A stretch of DNA of 64,000 nucleotides from Candidatus Methylophosphatis roskildensis (GCA_016708905.1 JADJEV010000005.1:496001-560000); one strand, 5' to 3'. Shown: positions 28,380-37,764, counted from the first letter of the stretch. The notes: generated by a model not told the origin, from the letters alone. A program made the numbers and translations.

Positions 28380-28604
28380 GCGATGCTACCTGGCGAAACT
28401 GCAGGCCTGCCGGCAGCGCTGCGGGCGCTGACGACGAGCCCGGTGATCTCGTTCAGCGCCCCGAGGCCGTCGAGCATCACATTGGGCAATAGGGCCTGCG
28501 CCTGCGGCGCCGTGGCGACGAACTGCCGCGGATCTTCGGGAGCCTTTCAGTCTGCCTGTCGTCCTCTGATAAATCCGAGTGAGATGCAAGCTGCGCAACG
28601 CTAA

Positions 28605-29923
28605 GGCGTTAAGCAAATATAACTTGAACAAACTGTGCCATTCGCTATTATGAAGGCATGGGTGATCTGTCGGCGATCGAGGCGAAATTTCTGGCGCTAT
28701 CCGGGCGATTGGATGAAGCGACCTTGCGGATGTGGGCTGCGACCGAAGCAAGGAGTCTCGGTCGTGGAGGAGTGAGTGCGGTCGCCAAGGCGATTGGCAT
28801 GTCGCGAACCACCATTCACGCGGGCCTTGCGGAACTGAAGGCAGCGGCGGCGCCAACACCCGAGATCAAACGCGAAACTCGGCCCCGCATTCGAGCGGCG
28901 GGCGGTGGTCGCAAGAAACTGACGGCCAAGGATGCCGATCTGTTGCGCGATCTGGATGCACTGGTTGAGCCCACGACGCGTGGCGATCCGATGTCACCGC
29001 TGCGCTGGACCTGCAAGAGCACCTACCGATTGGCGGAAGAACTCCAGCGGCAGGGGCATGAGGTCAGTCAGCGGACCGTCTGCGACCTGCTGACGCAAAT
29101 GGAATACAGCCTGCAATCAACCCGGAAGACGCGTGAGGGTGGGCAGCATGAAGATCGGGATGCGCAGTTTGCACACATCGCCCGAACGGTCGCCGAATAC
29201 CAAGCCCAAGGAGATCCCGTGGTTTCCGTCGATACCAAGAAAAAGGAATTGATCGGCGACTTCAAGAACGCAGGGAAGGAATGGCAACCCAAGGGCACCC
29301 CCGAGGAAGTCCGGGTCCATGACTTCATCGATCCTGACTTGGGCAAGCTTGCCCCGTACGGCGTCTACGATCTAACCGCCAATGCTGGCTGGGTCAATGT
29401 CGGCATCGATCACGACACGGCCGAGTTTGCGGTGGAGAGCATTCGCCGCTGGTGGCGCGAAATGGGCGCGGCGACCTATCCGCATGCCGCTCGTCTGCTC
29501 ATCACCGCAGACTGCGGTGGCAGCAATGGTCACCGGGTACGTTTGTGGCGAAGAGAGCTCCAGAAACTTGCCGACGAATTGATGCTGACGGTCCAGATCT
29601 GTCACTTCCCACCCGGCACCAGCAAGTGGAACAAGATCGAGCACCGCATGTTCTGCCACATCACCGCCAACTGGCGCGGCAGGCCGCTGATCAGCCGCCA
29701 GGTTGTCGTGAATCTGATCGGCAGCACGACGACGCGCGAAGGGTTGCGCATCAAGGCCGGCCTTGATGAAAACACCTATGCGAAGGGGATCAAGGTCACC
29801 GACGAGGAACTCGCTACTCTCGCCATCGAGCGCGACGAATTCCATGGCGAATGGAACTACCGATTGTCGCCACGGAATCAGCACGTCTAAACTTAATTGT
29901 TCAAGTTATTATTGCTCGACGCC
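28605..29923 (+). mobile_element. ISAzo13-type insertion sequence, apparently complete
   Basis: 1,319 bp with 27-bp imperfect terminal inverted repeats (28605-28631 and 29897-29923; shared core AACTTGAACAA) and the direct repeat TAA on both sides (28602-28604 and 29924-29926). It holds one intact transposase gene. It sits exactly at the stop codon of the convergent MBL hydrolase gene; the duplication recreates TAG, so that gene is not damaged. 28380-28601 between the antiporter gene and the element has no gene that I can support. Confidence 0.88.
28658..29890 (+). CDS. ISAzo13-family transposase
   Basis: A 410-residue transposase without frameshift or stop. N-terminal helix-turn-helix region (GGVSAVAKAIGMSRTTIHAG), then PMSPLRWTCKSTYRLAEEL, and the catalytic core with DPVVSVDTKKKELIGDFKNA, EVRVHDFIDPDLGKLAPYGV, LITADCGGSNG and FPPGTSKWNKIEHR. 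These blocks define the ISAzo13 group. Asp in VSVDTKK and LITADCGG and Glu in NKIEHR are the likely catalytic triad. All needed parts are present, so the element may still move. Confidence 0.92.
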   Translation: MGDLSAIEAKFLALSGRLDEATLRMWAATEARSLGRGGVSAVAKAIGMSRTTIHAGLAELKAAAAPTPEIKRETRPRIRAAGGGRKKLTAKDADLLRDLDALVEPTTRGDPMSPLRWTCKSTYRLAEELQRQGHEVSQRTVCDLLTQMEYSLQSTRKTREGGQHEDRDAQFAHIARTVAEYQAQGDPVVSVDTKKKELIGDFKNAGKEWQPKGTPEEVRVHDFIDPDLGKLAPYGVYDLTANAGWVNVGIDHDTAEFAVESIRRWWREMGAATYPHAARLLITADCGGSNGHRVRLWRRELQKLADELMLTVQICHFPPGTSKWNKIEHRMFCHITANWRGRPLISRQVVVNLIGSTTTREGLRIKAGLDENTYAKGIKVTDEELATLAIERDEFHGEWNYRLSPRNQHV

Positions 29924-30858
29924 TAACCGAGCTCCAGGGTATCGCCGTTGCCGAGGAACAGATCCGTCCTGGAGCCATTGCGGGCGCTGCCGCGTACGAT
30001 CGGCAAACCCATGTCGATCATCTTCTGGACTGCTTTGGGCCCGGTGCAGTGATTGCACCCGAGCTTTTCGATCGGGTAGCGACCCAGTGCCGCAACGAGT
30101 TGCTCCCGGTCGTCGTCCCATTCGCCGAATGGCGAGATGTGCAGGCCGCCATAAACGGCATGGATGCGCTCGCCGTTCTCGAAGGTGCGACCGGCGTATT
30201 CGAGCAACTGGATCACGCCGCCATGCCCGCATCCGGTCAGCATCGCGATGCCTTTGTCCTGGATGCCACAGTACAGGACGTTTTCCCCCTGCACCTGCAG
30301 CAGGGTGCTCATCTCGAAATTGACCAGAGCGAAGCCGGGGAATAGCAGCAGCGGCTCGTCGGGCCGGGCGGTGATGAGTTGCCCGCGGTGTCCGTTGGCC
30401 TTGATGAGTTCCATTCCCTCCTGGTGAAACCCCGCCGGCAGGTAGATCGTGATGTCGGGCCGGTGCCTGAGTGTCGCGCCGATTCCCCAGAAGTGGTCGA
30501 AGTGTTCGTGGCTGATGATCAAGCACTCGATCTCGCCGTCCGCCAGCATCTTGTCGACGCCCTCCTCAGCGAATCGCTTCTTCATCCACGCCGCTCCCCA
30601 GCCGGTGTCGAAGAGCAGTTTGTGGATCCTGCCATCGACTTCCTCGGCTTCGATCAGGGCTGAAGAACCGGCTGCGTTCTCGGGGTGCAGATCTCCAAAC
30701 GGCGGCCAGCGCAACTGGTATTGGCTGACGCTCATGCCACCGGCCGCCTTGACGTCGCCGAGCAGCGTGGCGTCGTCGAACCAGCCGGTCTCGGAGATAC
30801 ACCGTACTTTCAGGCGCCGCAAAACGCCGAGTTCCATCCTCTGCTGAGCGTCTGTCAT
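29923..30858 (-). CDS. MBL-fold metallohydrolase (dihydropteroate-synthase-like/ribofuranosylaminobenzene type)
   Basis: A 311-residue metallo-beta-lactamase fold protein with zinc motif SHEHFDH (H117, H119, D121, H122), then TGCGHGG and YGGLHISPF. This pattern matches the group annotated as 7,8-dihydropterin-6-methyl-4-(beta-D-ribofuranosyl)-aminobenzene-5'-phosphate synthase-like; the real bacterial substrate is unknown. GGAG lies seven bases before the ATG at 30858. The transposon sits at its stop codon. Divergent from aidB. Confidence 0.85.
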   Translation of the reverse strand: MTDAQQRMELGVLRRLKVRCISETGWFDDATLLGDVKAAGGMSVSQYQLRWPPFGDLHPENAAGSSALIEAEEVDGRIHKLLFDTGWGAAWMKKRFAEEGVDKMLADGEIECLIISHEHFDHFWGIGATLRHRPDITIYLPAGFHQEGMELIKANGHRGQLITARPDEPLLLFPGFALVNFEMSTLLQVQGENVLYCGIQDKGIAMLTGCGHGGVIQLLEYAGRTFENGERIHAVYGGLHISPFGEWDDDREQLVAALGRYPIEKLGCNHCTGPKAVQKMIDMGLPIVRGSARNGSRTDLFLGNGDTLELG

Positions 30859-31172
30859 GGCATTGCTCCATTGCGAGGTAATGTCACCCGACCCTACCCG
30901 CACTTTGATGCAGCTGCCATGATCGACGTCAAGTCGATTCATGTTTGTGAGCGCCGCGGGCCCGCGGGATTGCGGAGCGTGGTTTCGAAAGTCCGATGCC
31001 CGGGTATCTGTCGGATGCCATAATCGGGAAAGGACAGCCGTGGTCCGTGCGCGACCGGAGGCAATCCTCGGCGTGCTGGATCCCGGCGAGCGGATCGTCA
31101 CTCGCGGGCTCGTCGAGCGAACGCGGGTGGCATCTGCGGATACGTGACTGGATGCTTCGCCAGGAGACACCG
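30859..31172. other. Intergenic region between the MBL gene and aidB
   Basis: 314 bases between divergent genes. It must contain both promoters. A GC palindrome GCGGGCCCGCGGG near 30956-30970 is the only clear structure. No ORF here has coding character or a plausible start, and I see no clear -35/-10 pair. Confidence 0.5.
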
Positions 31173-32831
31173 ATGGCTACCCTCCTCCCCCTGCATGCGA
31201 CACACGTGGTCAGCAACCAGAGCACGCCGCTTGCCGACACCAATCTGTTTGCCGGCAACCGCCCGTTGCAGGATGCGCTGGCCTTCCACCTGGGCTCGGC
31301 GGACGATGCGCGGCGCCGCGCTTTGGGCGCGCAGTGGGGCAGTGCCGCGATGCAGGCGCACGCCAAGCTAGCCAATGTGCATACGCCGCGGCTGCTGACC
31401 CACGATCGCTGCGGCAACCGCATCGACCGCGTCGAGTTCCACCCAAGCTACCACGCGCTGATGAGCGCGGCGGTCGGCGCGGGCCTGCACGGCACGCCGT
31501 GGGCACGCGGGGCGGGCGCGCACCTCGAGCGGGCCGCCGCCTTCATGCTGTTCACCGAACTTGAACCGTCGACGCTGTGCCCGATCTCGATGACCTACGC
31601 CGTCACGCCGGCGCTGCGCGGCAATGCGGCGGTGTTTGCACAATGGTTCGGCAAGTTGAGCAACACCGAGTATGACCCGCGGCTGGTGCCATTCAGCGAG
31701 AAGAGCGGTCTCACCATGGGCATGGGCATGACCGAAAAGCAGGGTGGCTCGGACGTGCGCGCCAACACCACGCGCGCCGAGTTCGCCGACGACACCCACT
31801 GGGGCCGCTGCTATCGCGTCACCGGCCACAAGTGGTTTCTCTCGGCGCCGATGTGCGATGCCTTTCTGGTGCTGGCACAGACACCGGCGGGCCCGAGCTG
31901 CCTGTTCATGCCGCGCGTCCTGCCGGACGGTGACCTCAATGCTCTCCGCATCGAGCGGCTGAAGGACAAGTTGGGTAATTGCGCCAACGCGAGTTCCGAG
32001 GTGGAGTTCGCCGGCGCGCTCGCCTGGCAGGTCGGCGACGAGGGGCGCGGCGTGGCGCAGATACTCGAAATGGGCAGCCTGACCCGGCTCGACTGCGCGC
32101 TCGGCACTGCCGGGCTGATGCGCCAGGCACTGAGCCTCGCGCTGCATCACTGCGCGCAACGCAGCGCCTTCGGCAAGCCGCTGATCGTTCAGCCGCTGAT
32201 GCAGAACGTGCTGGCCGACATGGCGCTCGAATCCGAGGCCGCCACCGCGCTGGCACTGCGCCTGGCGCGCACGGTCGACCGGCAGAACGACCCGTTCGAG
32301 GCGCTGATGCGGCGCCTGCTGACGCCGGTGTCCAAGTTCTGGATCTGCAAGCGCGGCAGCGCACTGGCGCAGGAGGCGATGGAATGCCTGGGCGGCAACG
32401 GCTACGTCGAGGAATGCGGCGAAGGCGTGATGGCGCGCATCTACCGCGAGATGCCGGTCAATTCGATCTGGGAAGGCGCCGGCAACATCATGGCGCTCGA
32501 CCTGCTGCGCGCGCTGAAGAAGGGCAGCGAGCTTGCCGAAGCGCTCGCGGCTGAACTCGCCCCGGCGCACGGTGCCCACGCCGCATTCGACCGCTTTGCC
32601 GCCGCGCTGCCGCGGCGTATCCAGGACGCCAAGCAGGAGACCAACGCCCGCCGTCTGGCGCAGGACGTCGCGCTGGCCGTGCAGGCCGCGCTGCTGCGCC
32701 AGCACGCGCCGCAGTACGTGTTCGATGCATTCTGCGCCTCGCGCCTGGGCGGCGACTGGGGCCAGGCCTTCGGCACGCTCGGCCCGGGAACCGATTTCGC
32801 GGCCATTATCGCGCGGGCGATGCCGGACTGA
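31173..32831 (+). CDS. aidB: AidB-like acyl-CoA dehydrogenase family protein
   Basis: A 552-residue flavoprotein closely matching E. coli AidB: STPLADTNLF at the start, LANVHTPRLLTHDRCGNRID, MGMGMTEKQGGSDVRANTTR, VTGHKWFLSAPMCDAFLVLA and YREMPVNSIWEGAGNIMALD. AidB belongs to the adaptive response to DNA alkylation and binds DNA; the C-terminal 110 residues are the helical DNA-binding part. AGGAG is six bases before the ATG at 31173. No ada or alkB gene is adjacent. Followed by a 15-bp inverted repeat. Confidence 0.93.
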   Translation: MATLLPLHATHVVSNQSTPLADTNLFAGNRPLQDALAFHLGSADDARRRALGAQWGSAAMQAHAKLANVHTPRLLTHDRCGNRIDRVEFHPSYHALMSAAVGAGLHGTPWARGAGAHLERAAAFMLFTELEPSTLCPISMTYAVTPALRGNAAVFAQWFGKLSNTEYDPRLVPFSEKSGLTMGMGMTEKQGGSDVRANTTRAEFADDTHWGRCYRVTGHKWFLSAPMCDAFLVLAQTPAGPSCLFMPRVLPDGDLNALRIERLKDKLGNCANASSEVEFAGALAWQVGDEGRGVAQILEMGSLTRLDCALGTAGLMRQALSLALHHCAQRSAFGKPLIVQPLMQNVLADMALESEAATALALRLARTVDRQNDPFEALMRRLLTPVSKFWICKRGSALAQEAMECLGGNGYVEECGEGVMARIYREMPVNSIWEGAGNIMALDLLRALKKGSELAEALAAELAPAHGAHAAFDRFAAALPRRIQDAKQETNARRLAQDVALAVQAALLRQHAPQYVFDAFCASRLGGDWGQAFGTLGPGTDFAAIIARAMPD

Positions 32832-32853
32832 GACCGGGCCGCCGAAATCGCGT

Positions 32854-32893
32854 CCACTCGCACGGCCAAACGCGGCCGGCCGTGCGAGTGGAG
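32854..32893. repeat. 15-bp perfect inverted repeat after aidB
   Basis: TCCACTCGCACGGCC (32854-32868) pairs with 32879-32893 around a 10-base loop, 23 bases after the aidB stop. There is no T-run, so it is a hairpin that may stabilise or end the transcript. The rest of 32894-33229 shows no gene. Confidence 0.65.
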
Positions 32894-33288
32894 CCGATCC
32901 TTGATTCGGCCACGTCAGCCAGCAGGCTGCGATCTGCGATGCCATGCGATGTGACTATAGCCATCGCGAAAAACCGCCCACACGGCATGCGGCCGCACTG
33001 CCGCCAGCGGTGCCTCGAGCAACCGCAACAACCGCGAAGGACTGTCAGGCTTCAGGATCTGCTGCATCGTCAAGCGGGCAAACCGGCGCCCGCCAGATGG
33101 CGATGGCCCGCGGGGCCGCTTGGGCTGAGCGTCTGCGGGCATCCGGGGGCGGACGTCAGGGGACGGCCGCGGACCCTGTAGTATGATCGGACATCCTCGC
33201 GCATCAGCTTTGCCGCGGACATCGACCCGATGAACAAGGCGGTGCCGCAGTTCTGCCTGCTCTGTTGCACACCGGCATTGGGATTCCC

Positions 33289-34398
33289 TTGAAACCGATC
33301 CGCATTCTCCTGCTCTCGGGCGGCAGCTTGGTCGGCCAGAATGTGCTCGACTCGCTGGCGGATCGGCGCGACGCGGTCGAACTGATGGCGACCAACAGCG
33401 TGGCGACGGATGTGTCGCTGTTCGAGTTCGACAGGGTGTTTCTGACGCCACCGACCGCGCAGGATCCCGCAGTCTTCGCCCGGCGTCTGAGCGAAATTCT
33501 CGACGAGCACGATCCCGATCTGGTGATCCCCTGTCGTGATGACGACGTGGTGTTTCTCGCGCAGTTGGCCGAACGCCGTCCCGATATCGCCGGCCGGTTC
33601 CTCTGCGGCAGCACGGCCGCCGCCCTGGCCAGCGTCGACAAGTGGGCGAGCTGGCAATTCGCCAGGGACCGCGGACTGCCGTTTGCGCCTACGGCAGCGA
33701 CCCCGCTGGCGCCGAGCGGAGCTCGCACCTTTGCGGACGAGCATGGCCTGCCCCTGATCGCTAAACCCAGATGGGGATTCGCTTCGCGCGGCGTTCGTAT
33801 CCTCGTGAATCACGCGCAAATTCTGCGTGCGTCGTCGCACGATGGCCATGTCATTCAGGCGTTTCTCGGTGATGCGCGTGGCGTGACCGACTACCTGCAG
33901 AACCTCGAGCAGGCCGGTATTCCACTGTTCCACTCTTTCGAGGGCATCAAGCATTCGATCCAGATCGTCATCGCACCAGACGGCACCTCGGCCGGAAGCT
34001 TCTGTTCGCGCAACGTCAATCGAAACGGCACCAGCCTGCGACTCGATCGCTACGAAGGGGCGGACGCGCAGGCGATCGCCGATCGCTGTCACGACGCCTT
34101 TTCGGAAGCCGGCTGGCGCGGGCCGCTGAACATCCAGTGCCAGCAGACGCCGGACGGCAACATCCTGATCTACGAGTTCAACGGCCGCATTTCGGGCGCG
34201 ACCGCAGCGCGCCGCGTGATGGGCTTCGACGAACTGGGGCTCGTGGTGCGAGCCTTTGCCGGGCGCGAATTGCCGCCCAGCCGCGCTGCGGCATGCCGGG
34301 TCGACACGGTGATCCGCCGCGCAATCGACATCGCCTTGCGGCAGGATCTGATCGAACAACTCGAACGCGACCAAACCTGGCAAGGGTCGCCCCAATGA
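33289..34398 (+). CDS. ATP-grasp domain protein, first gene of an unassigned operon
   Basis: About 369 residues. An N-terminal Rossmann-like part (KPIRILLLSGGSLVGQNVLD) is followed by an ATP-grasp fold resembling CarB-type ligases: LPLIAKPRWGFASRGVRIL (Lys159) for nucleotide binding and ILIYEFNGRISGATAARR (E296, N298) for Mg2+. The start is probably TTG at 33289; TTG 33265 is an alternative. A 20-codon ORF (33230-33292) ends in TGA overlapping this TTG, which might couple translation. The stop overlaps the next ATG as ATGA. ATP-grasp enzymes join a carboxylate to an amine or thiol; substrate unknown. Confidence 0.82.
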   Translation: MKPIRILLLSGGSLVGQNVLDSLADRRDAVELMATNSVATDVSLFEFDRVFLTPPTAQDPAVFARRLSEILDEHDPDLVIPCRDDDVVFLAQLAERRPDIAGRFLCGSTAAALASVDKWASWQFARDRGLPFAPTAATPLAPSGARTFADEHGLPLIAKPRWGFASRGVRILVNHAQILRASSHDGHVIQAFLGDARGVTDYLQNLEQAGIPLFHSFEGIKHSIQIVIAPDGTSAGSFCSRNVNRNGTSLRLDRYEGADAQAIADRCHDAFSEAGWRGPLNIQCQQTPDGNILIYEFNGRISGATAARRVMGFDELGLVVRAFAGRELPPSRAAACRVDTVIRRAIDIALRQDLIEQLERDQTWQGSPQ

Positions 34399-35606
34399 AC
34401 ATCGACTCCTCCTTGAAAACGCGGTCTGACGCCCGCATCCGGTCGGCGACCCGGACGCGGCTAAGCCGGGCGCTCCCGGGCTGGCCGCCGGGGTTCGATC
34501 CGCAGCGCAACCATCTGATCGGCGTGCTGATCGGCGAAGGCGTCGGCGCCGAAGTCGTGCCGGCCGCGCTGCAGGTGCTGCAGGCGCTTGCCACGAAGAG
34601 TTCGCGTCGCTTCGAAGTGCGCACGGGCGGCCTGATCGGCACCCTGGCACAGCAAGCCGGCGGGCGCAGCCTGAGCGAAGAGGTCGCCCGGTTCTGCAGC
34701 GAGGTTTTCGATGGCGGCGGTGCGATATTGTGCGGCCCGGGCGGCGGACGTTTCGTATACGAGACGCGCGCCCGTTTCGGTCTGTTCTGCAAGCTGTCGC
34801 CGCTGCGGCCGCTGCCGGCATTGGCCGACGCCGGCATCGTCCGGCCCGAGCGGCTGGCCGGCGTGGACGTGGTCGCGGTCCGCGAAAACTCGGGTGGCCT
34901 GTACTTCGGCGAGTGGGGCCGCGAATGCCGGGATGGCGAGGCCGAGACGGCCTACCATCGAATTTCCTACCGTGCCGGCGAGGTCGATCGCATCATCGAG
35001 GTGGCCTGTCGGCTTGCGCAGGCCCGTCGCGGCAAGGTCTGTGTGACGGTCAAGCCATCGGGCGTTCCATCGATCAGCGAGCTCTGGGAAGATCGGGCGC
35101 AAGAGGCCGCCCGGCGACTCGATGTCGACCTGCGAATGCTGGAGATCGACAACGCCGCCTACCAGCTGATTGCCAATGCCGGCGAATTCGATGTGCTGGC
35201 CTCGCCCAACATGTTCGGCGATATCCTCGCCGATTGCGGCGCGCTGTTGCTCGGCTCTCGCGGCATGTCGTTTTCGGGTAACTTCGGCGACGGCGGGCGG
35301 GCGATCTACCAGACCGGACATGGCGCGGCTTACGACATCAGCGGGGCCGATGTCGCCAACCCGGTCGGGCAGATCCATGCGCTCGCCATGATGCTTCGCG
35401 AGAGCTTCGACTGGGAACAGGGCGCCCGCCTGGTCGAGGACGCGGTGGCGAGCGTTTTCGCCGAGGGATTTCGTACGCCCGACGTCGCCGGCCCGGGGAG
35501 TCGCGTGGTCGGCACCCGCGAACTCACGCAACGGATCTGTCGCGCAATCGAACAATCCGCCGCGACAGACGAAGCGCCCGCGCCGGGTTCGGCGGATGGG
35601 CGTTGA
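34395..35606 (+). CDS. Isopropylmalate/isocitrate dehydrogenase-like beta-decarboxylating dehydrogenase
   Basis: A 403-residue member of the metal-dependent decarboxylating dehydrogenase family. Features: LIGVLIGEGVGAEVVPAALQ, RFGLFCKLSPLRPLPAL, RENSGGLYFGEWG, the Lys-bearing CVTVKPSGVPSISELW, and metal/cofactor part IDNAAYQLIANAGEFDVLAS plus NMFGDILADCGALLLGS. The substrate-loop sequences differ from leuB and icd, so it probably acts on a different 2-hydroxy-3-carboxy acid. It overlaps the ATP-grasp stop by four bases and is 75 bases before the fusion gene. Confidence 0.85.
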   Translation: MNIDSSLKTRSDARIRSATRTRLSRALPGWPPGFDPQRNHLIGVLIGEGVGAEVVPAALQVLQALATKSSRRFEVRTGGLIGTLAQQAGGRSLSEEVARFCSEVFDGGGAILCGPGGGRFVYETRARFGLFCKLSPLRPLPALADAGIVRPERLAGVDVVAVRENSGGLYFGEWGRECRDGEAETAYHRISYRAGEVDRIIEVACRLAQARRGKVCVTVKPSGVPSISELWEDRAQEAARRLDVDLRMLEIDNAAYQLIANAGEFDVLASPNMFGDILADCGALLLGSRGMSFSGNFGDGGRAIYQTGHGAAYDISGADVANPVGQIHALAMMLRESFDWEQGARLVEDAVASVFAEGFRTPDVAGPGSRVVGTRELTQRICRAIEQSAATDEAPAPGSADGR

Positions 35607-35681
35607 GTCGGCGCGGCGAGCGGTTCGGCGCCCCGGCGTCTGGCCGCAAGCTGCGAATCGCCGTGCGAGCGGGAAACACCC

Positions 35682-37697
35682 ATGAAGGCGGCATTGCTGC
35701 TGGTCGATGTGCAGCAGGATTTTCTGTCGCGCCCCGGGCTGGTGCCCGATGCGACGGAGCTCGAGCGGCGCCTGGCCGGCCTGATCGCCGCATTTCGCCG
35801 CAATCGCCTGCCAGTCCTGCACAGCCGCACGCTGATCGGCAGCGATGGGCGCGGCCGGATGCCGCATTGGGTTCGCCTCGGCCGTCTGTCCTGCGTGGCG
35901 GGGAGCGCCGGCGCTGCACCGCCGCCCGCGCTCACCGAGGCGGAGTCCGAACCCGTTCTGGCCAAGCCGTTCTTCAGCGCCTTCGGAAATCCCGCGCTCG
36001 AACGCACGCTCCGCGCGGCCAGCGTCGATACGCTGATCATTGCCGGTGTCTATACCCACGCCTGCGTCCGTGCAACGGCGCTCGATGCCTACCAGGCGGG
36101 TTTCGCGGTGTGGATCGCCGCCGACTGCATCGCCTCCGATGCGCCGCTGCACGCCCGGCTCACGCTCGACTACCTCGACGCCAGGGCGGGCGAAGTGCTA
36201 CCCAGCGCCGCGATCGCGGACCGGCTGGGACTGACGCGCCCGGCTGCCGCGGCGGATGCGCCAATCGAGACGACGCCGGTCGGCCATGTCGCCGGCCGCT
36301 GGCAGGCCGCCAGCGGACATGAGTTGTGGATCCAGCATGATCCGGCCGACTGGCGGCGCTGCCTGGCCGCGGTGCCGCTCGGGCGCAGTGCAGACGTCGA
36401 GCGGGCGGCGACCGGTCTGGCAGCCGGCCAGCGGCAGTGGTCTCGACGGGCGATCGACGATCGGGCGGCGCTGCTGTCGCAGTGGGCGGACGCCCTGCTG
36501 GCGCGCGAGGATTCGCTGGTCGAACTGCTCGTGCGAGAAGTCGGCAAGCCGGCCACCGACGGACGCGCCGAGGTCCGCTATGCGATCGAGCTATTGCGCG
36601 CCACCCTCGGTCATGCCGATCCAGACGCCGCCGCGCTTTCAACAGGCCAGCGAGCATGGGTCCGATCGCGCCCGCTCGGTGTGGTCGCCCTGGTGACGCC
36701 GTGGAACAATCCGGTGGCGATTCCGGCGGGGAAGATCGCGCCGGCCCTGCTGTGGGGCAACGCGGTTGTCTGGAAACCGGCGCTACAGGCGCCGGGGATT
36801 GCCAGATCGCTGATCGAATCGCTGTTCGAGGCCGGCATCGCGCCCGACTGCATGAGCACGGTGCTGGGCGATGCGCAGACGGCGCAGGCCATGGTTTCGC
36901 GCACCGAGGTCGCCGCAGTCTCGTTCACCGGTTCGATCGCGGCGGGTCGCGAGGTGGCGCTGCTCTGCGCCGCCGGAGGAAAACGCCTGCAGGCCGAGAT
37001 GGGTGGCAACAACGCGGTGATCGTCGGCCGAAGCGCTGACACCGCAGCGGTCGCCGCGAAAATCGCGGTGCTCGCGTTCAGCTATGCCGGACAGCGATGC
37101 ACGGCGCCCCGGCGCCTCATCGTCGCCCGCGACGTGTTCGATGCGTTCGCCGAGGCGCTGCTGGCCGAGGTGGTCGCGCTGCGCATTGGCGAGCCGTCAC
37201 GCGACGATACTCAGGTTGGGCCGCTGATCTCGCGGGCGCAGCAGTCGCGGGTCGGCAGCGTGGTCGAAGCCAGCGTGGCAGAAGGCGGCAAACTGCTCTG
37301 CGGCGGCCGGGTGCCGCCGGGATTCGGGCACGGCTGCTGGTTCGAGCCGACCGTCCTGCACGTCACCGATCGGAATTGCGCAGCCGTGCGTGAAGAAACC
37401 TTCGGTCCCGTCGCCATGCTGCAGCGTGCCGACGACTTCGCCGCTGCCATTGCAGCGTGCAATGACGTCCCGCATGGCTTGGTCGCATCGCTGTATTCGA
37501 ACGAGGCGGACGAGCATCGCCAGTTTCTCGAGTTGGCCGAAGCGGGAATCCTGCGCGTCAACGACTTGGAATGCGCCATTCATCCCGACGCGCCCTTTGG
37601 AGGCTGGAAGGCCTCCGGCCTCGGCCCGCCCGAGCACGGCAGTTGGGACCGGGCGTTCTATTCGCTGCCACAAGCGGTGTACGGACACCATCGTTGA
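35682..37697 (+). CDS. Isochorismatase-family hydrolase fused to an aldehyde dehydrogenase
   Basis: 671 residues, two enzymes in one chain. Residues 1-190 are a cysteine hydrolase of the isochorismatase family with the triad D9 (LLLVDVQQDF), K95 (VLAKPFFSAF) and C128 (GVYTHACVRAT). Residues about 210-671 are an NAD(P)-dependent aldehyde dehydrogenase: PWNNPVAIPAGKIAP, K365 in VVWKPA, SFTGS, E439 in QAEMGGNN and catalytic C473 in YAGQRCTAPRR. All catalytic residues are present in both halves. A fusion suggests the hydrolase product is channelled or that both act in one pathway. The frame has no break between domains. Confidence 0.9.
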   Translation: MKAALLLVDVQQDFLSRPGLVPDATELERRLAGLIAAFRRNRLPVLHSRTLIGSDGRGRMPHWVRLGRLSCVAGSAGAAPPPALTEAESEPVLAKPFFSAFGNPALERTLRAASVDTLIIAGVYTHACVRATALDAYQAGFAVWIAADCIASDAPLHARLTLDYLDARAGEVLPSAAIADRLGLTRPAAAADAPIETTPVGHVAGRWQAASGHELWIQHDPADWRRCLAAVPLGRSADVERAATGLAAGQRQWSRRAIDDRAALLSQWADALLAREDSLVELLVREVGKPATDGRAEVRYAIELLRATLGHADPDAAALSTGQRAWVRSRPLGVVALVTPWNNPVAIPAGKIAPALLWGNAVVWKPALQAPGIARSLIESLFEAGIAPDCMSTVLGDAQTAQAMVSRTEVAAVSFTGSIAAGREVALLCAAGGKRLQAEMGGNNAVIVGRSADTAAVAAKIAVLAFSYAGQRCTAPRRLIVARDVFDAFAEALLAEVVALRIGEPSRDDTQVGPLISRAQQSRVGSVVEASVAEGGKLLCGGRVPPGFGHGCWFEPTVLHVTDRNCAAVREETFGPVAMLQRADDFAAAIAACNDVPHGLVASLYSNEADEHRQFLELAEAGILRVNDLECAIHPDAPFGGWKASGLGPPEHGSWDRAFYSLPQAVYGHHR

Positions 37698-37764
37698 AGC
37701 CACGGCCGGCAGACCCGTGCCCGCTGTGGCTACCCCTTCAACCGAACCAACCCGCACCCCTGCG

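Noticed and set aside
28169..28489. Minus-strand frame with the phrase MPNVMLDGLGALNEITGLVV downstream of the MBL gene
   Set aside because: It looked like a gene fragment, but it runs into the antiporter coding region and has no clear family; too weak to call.
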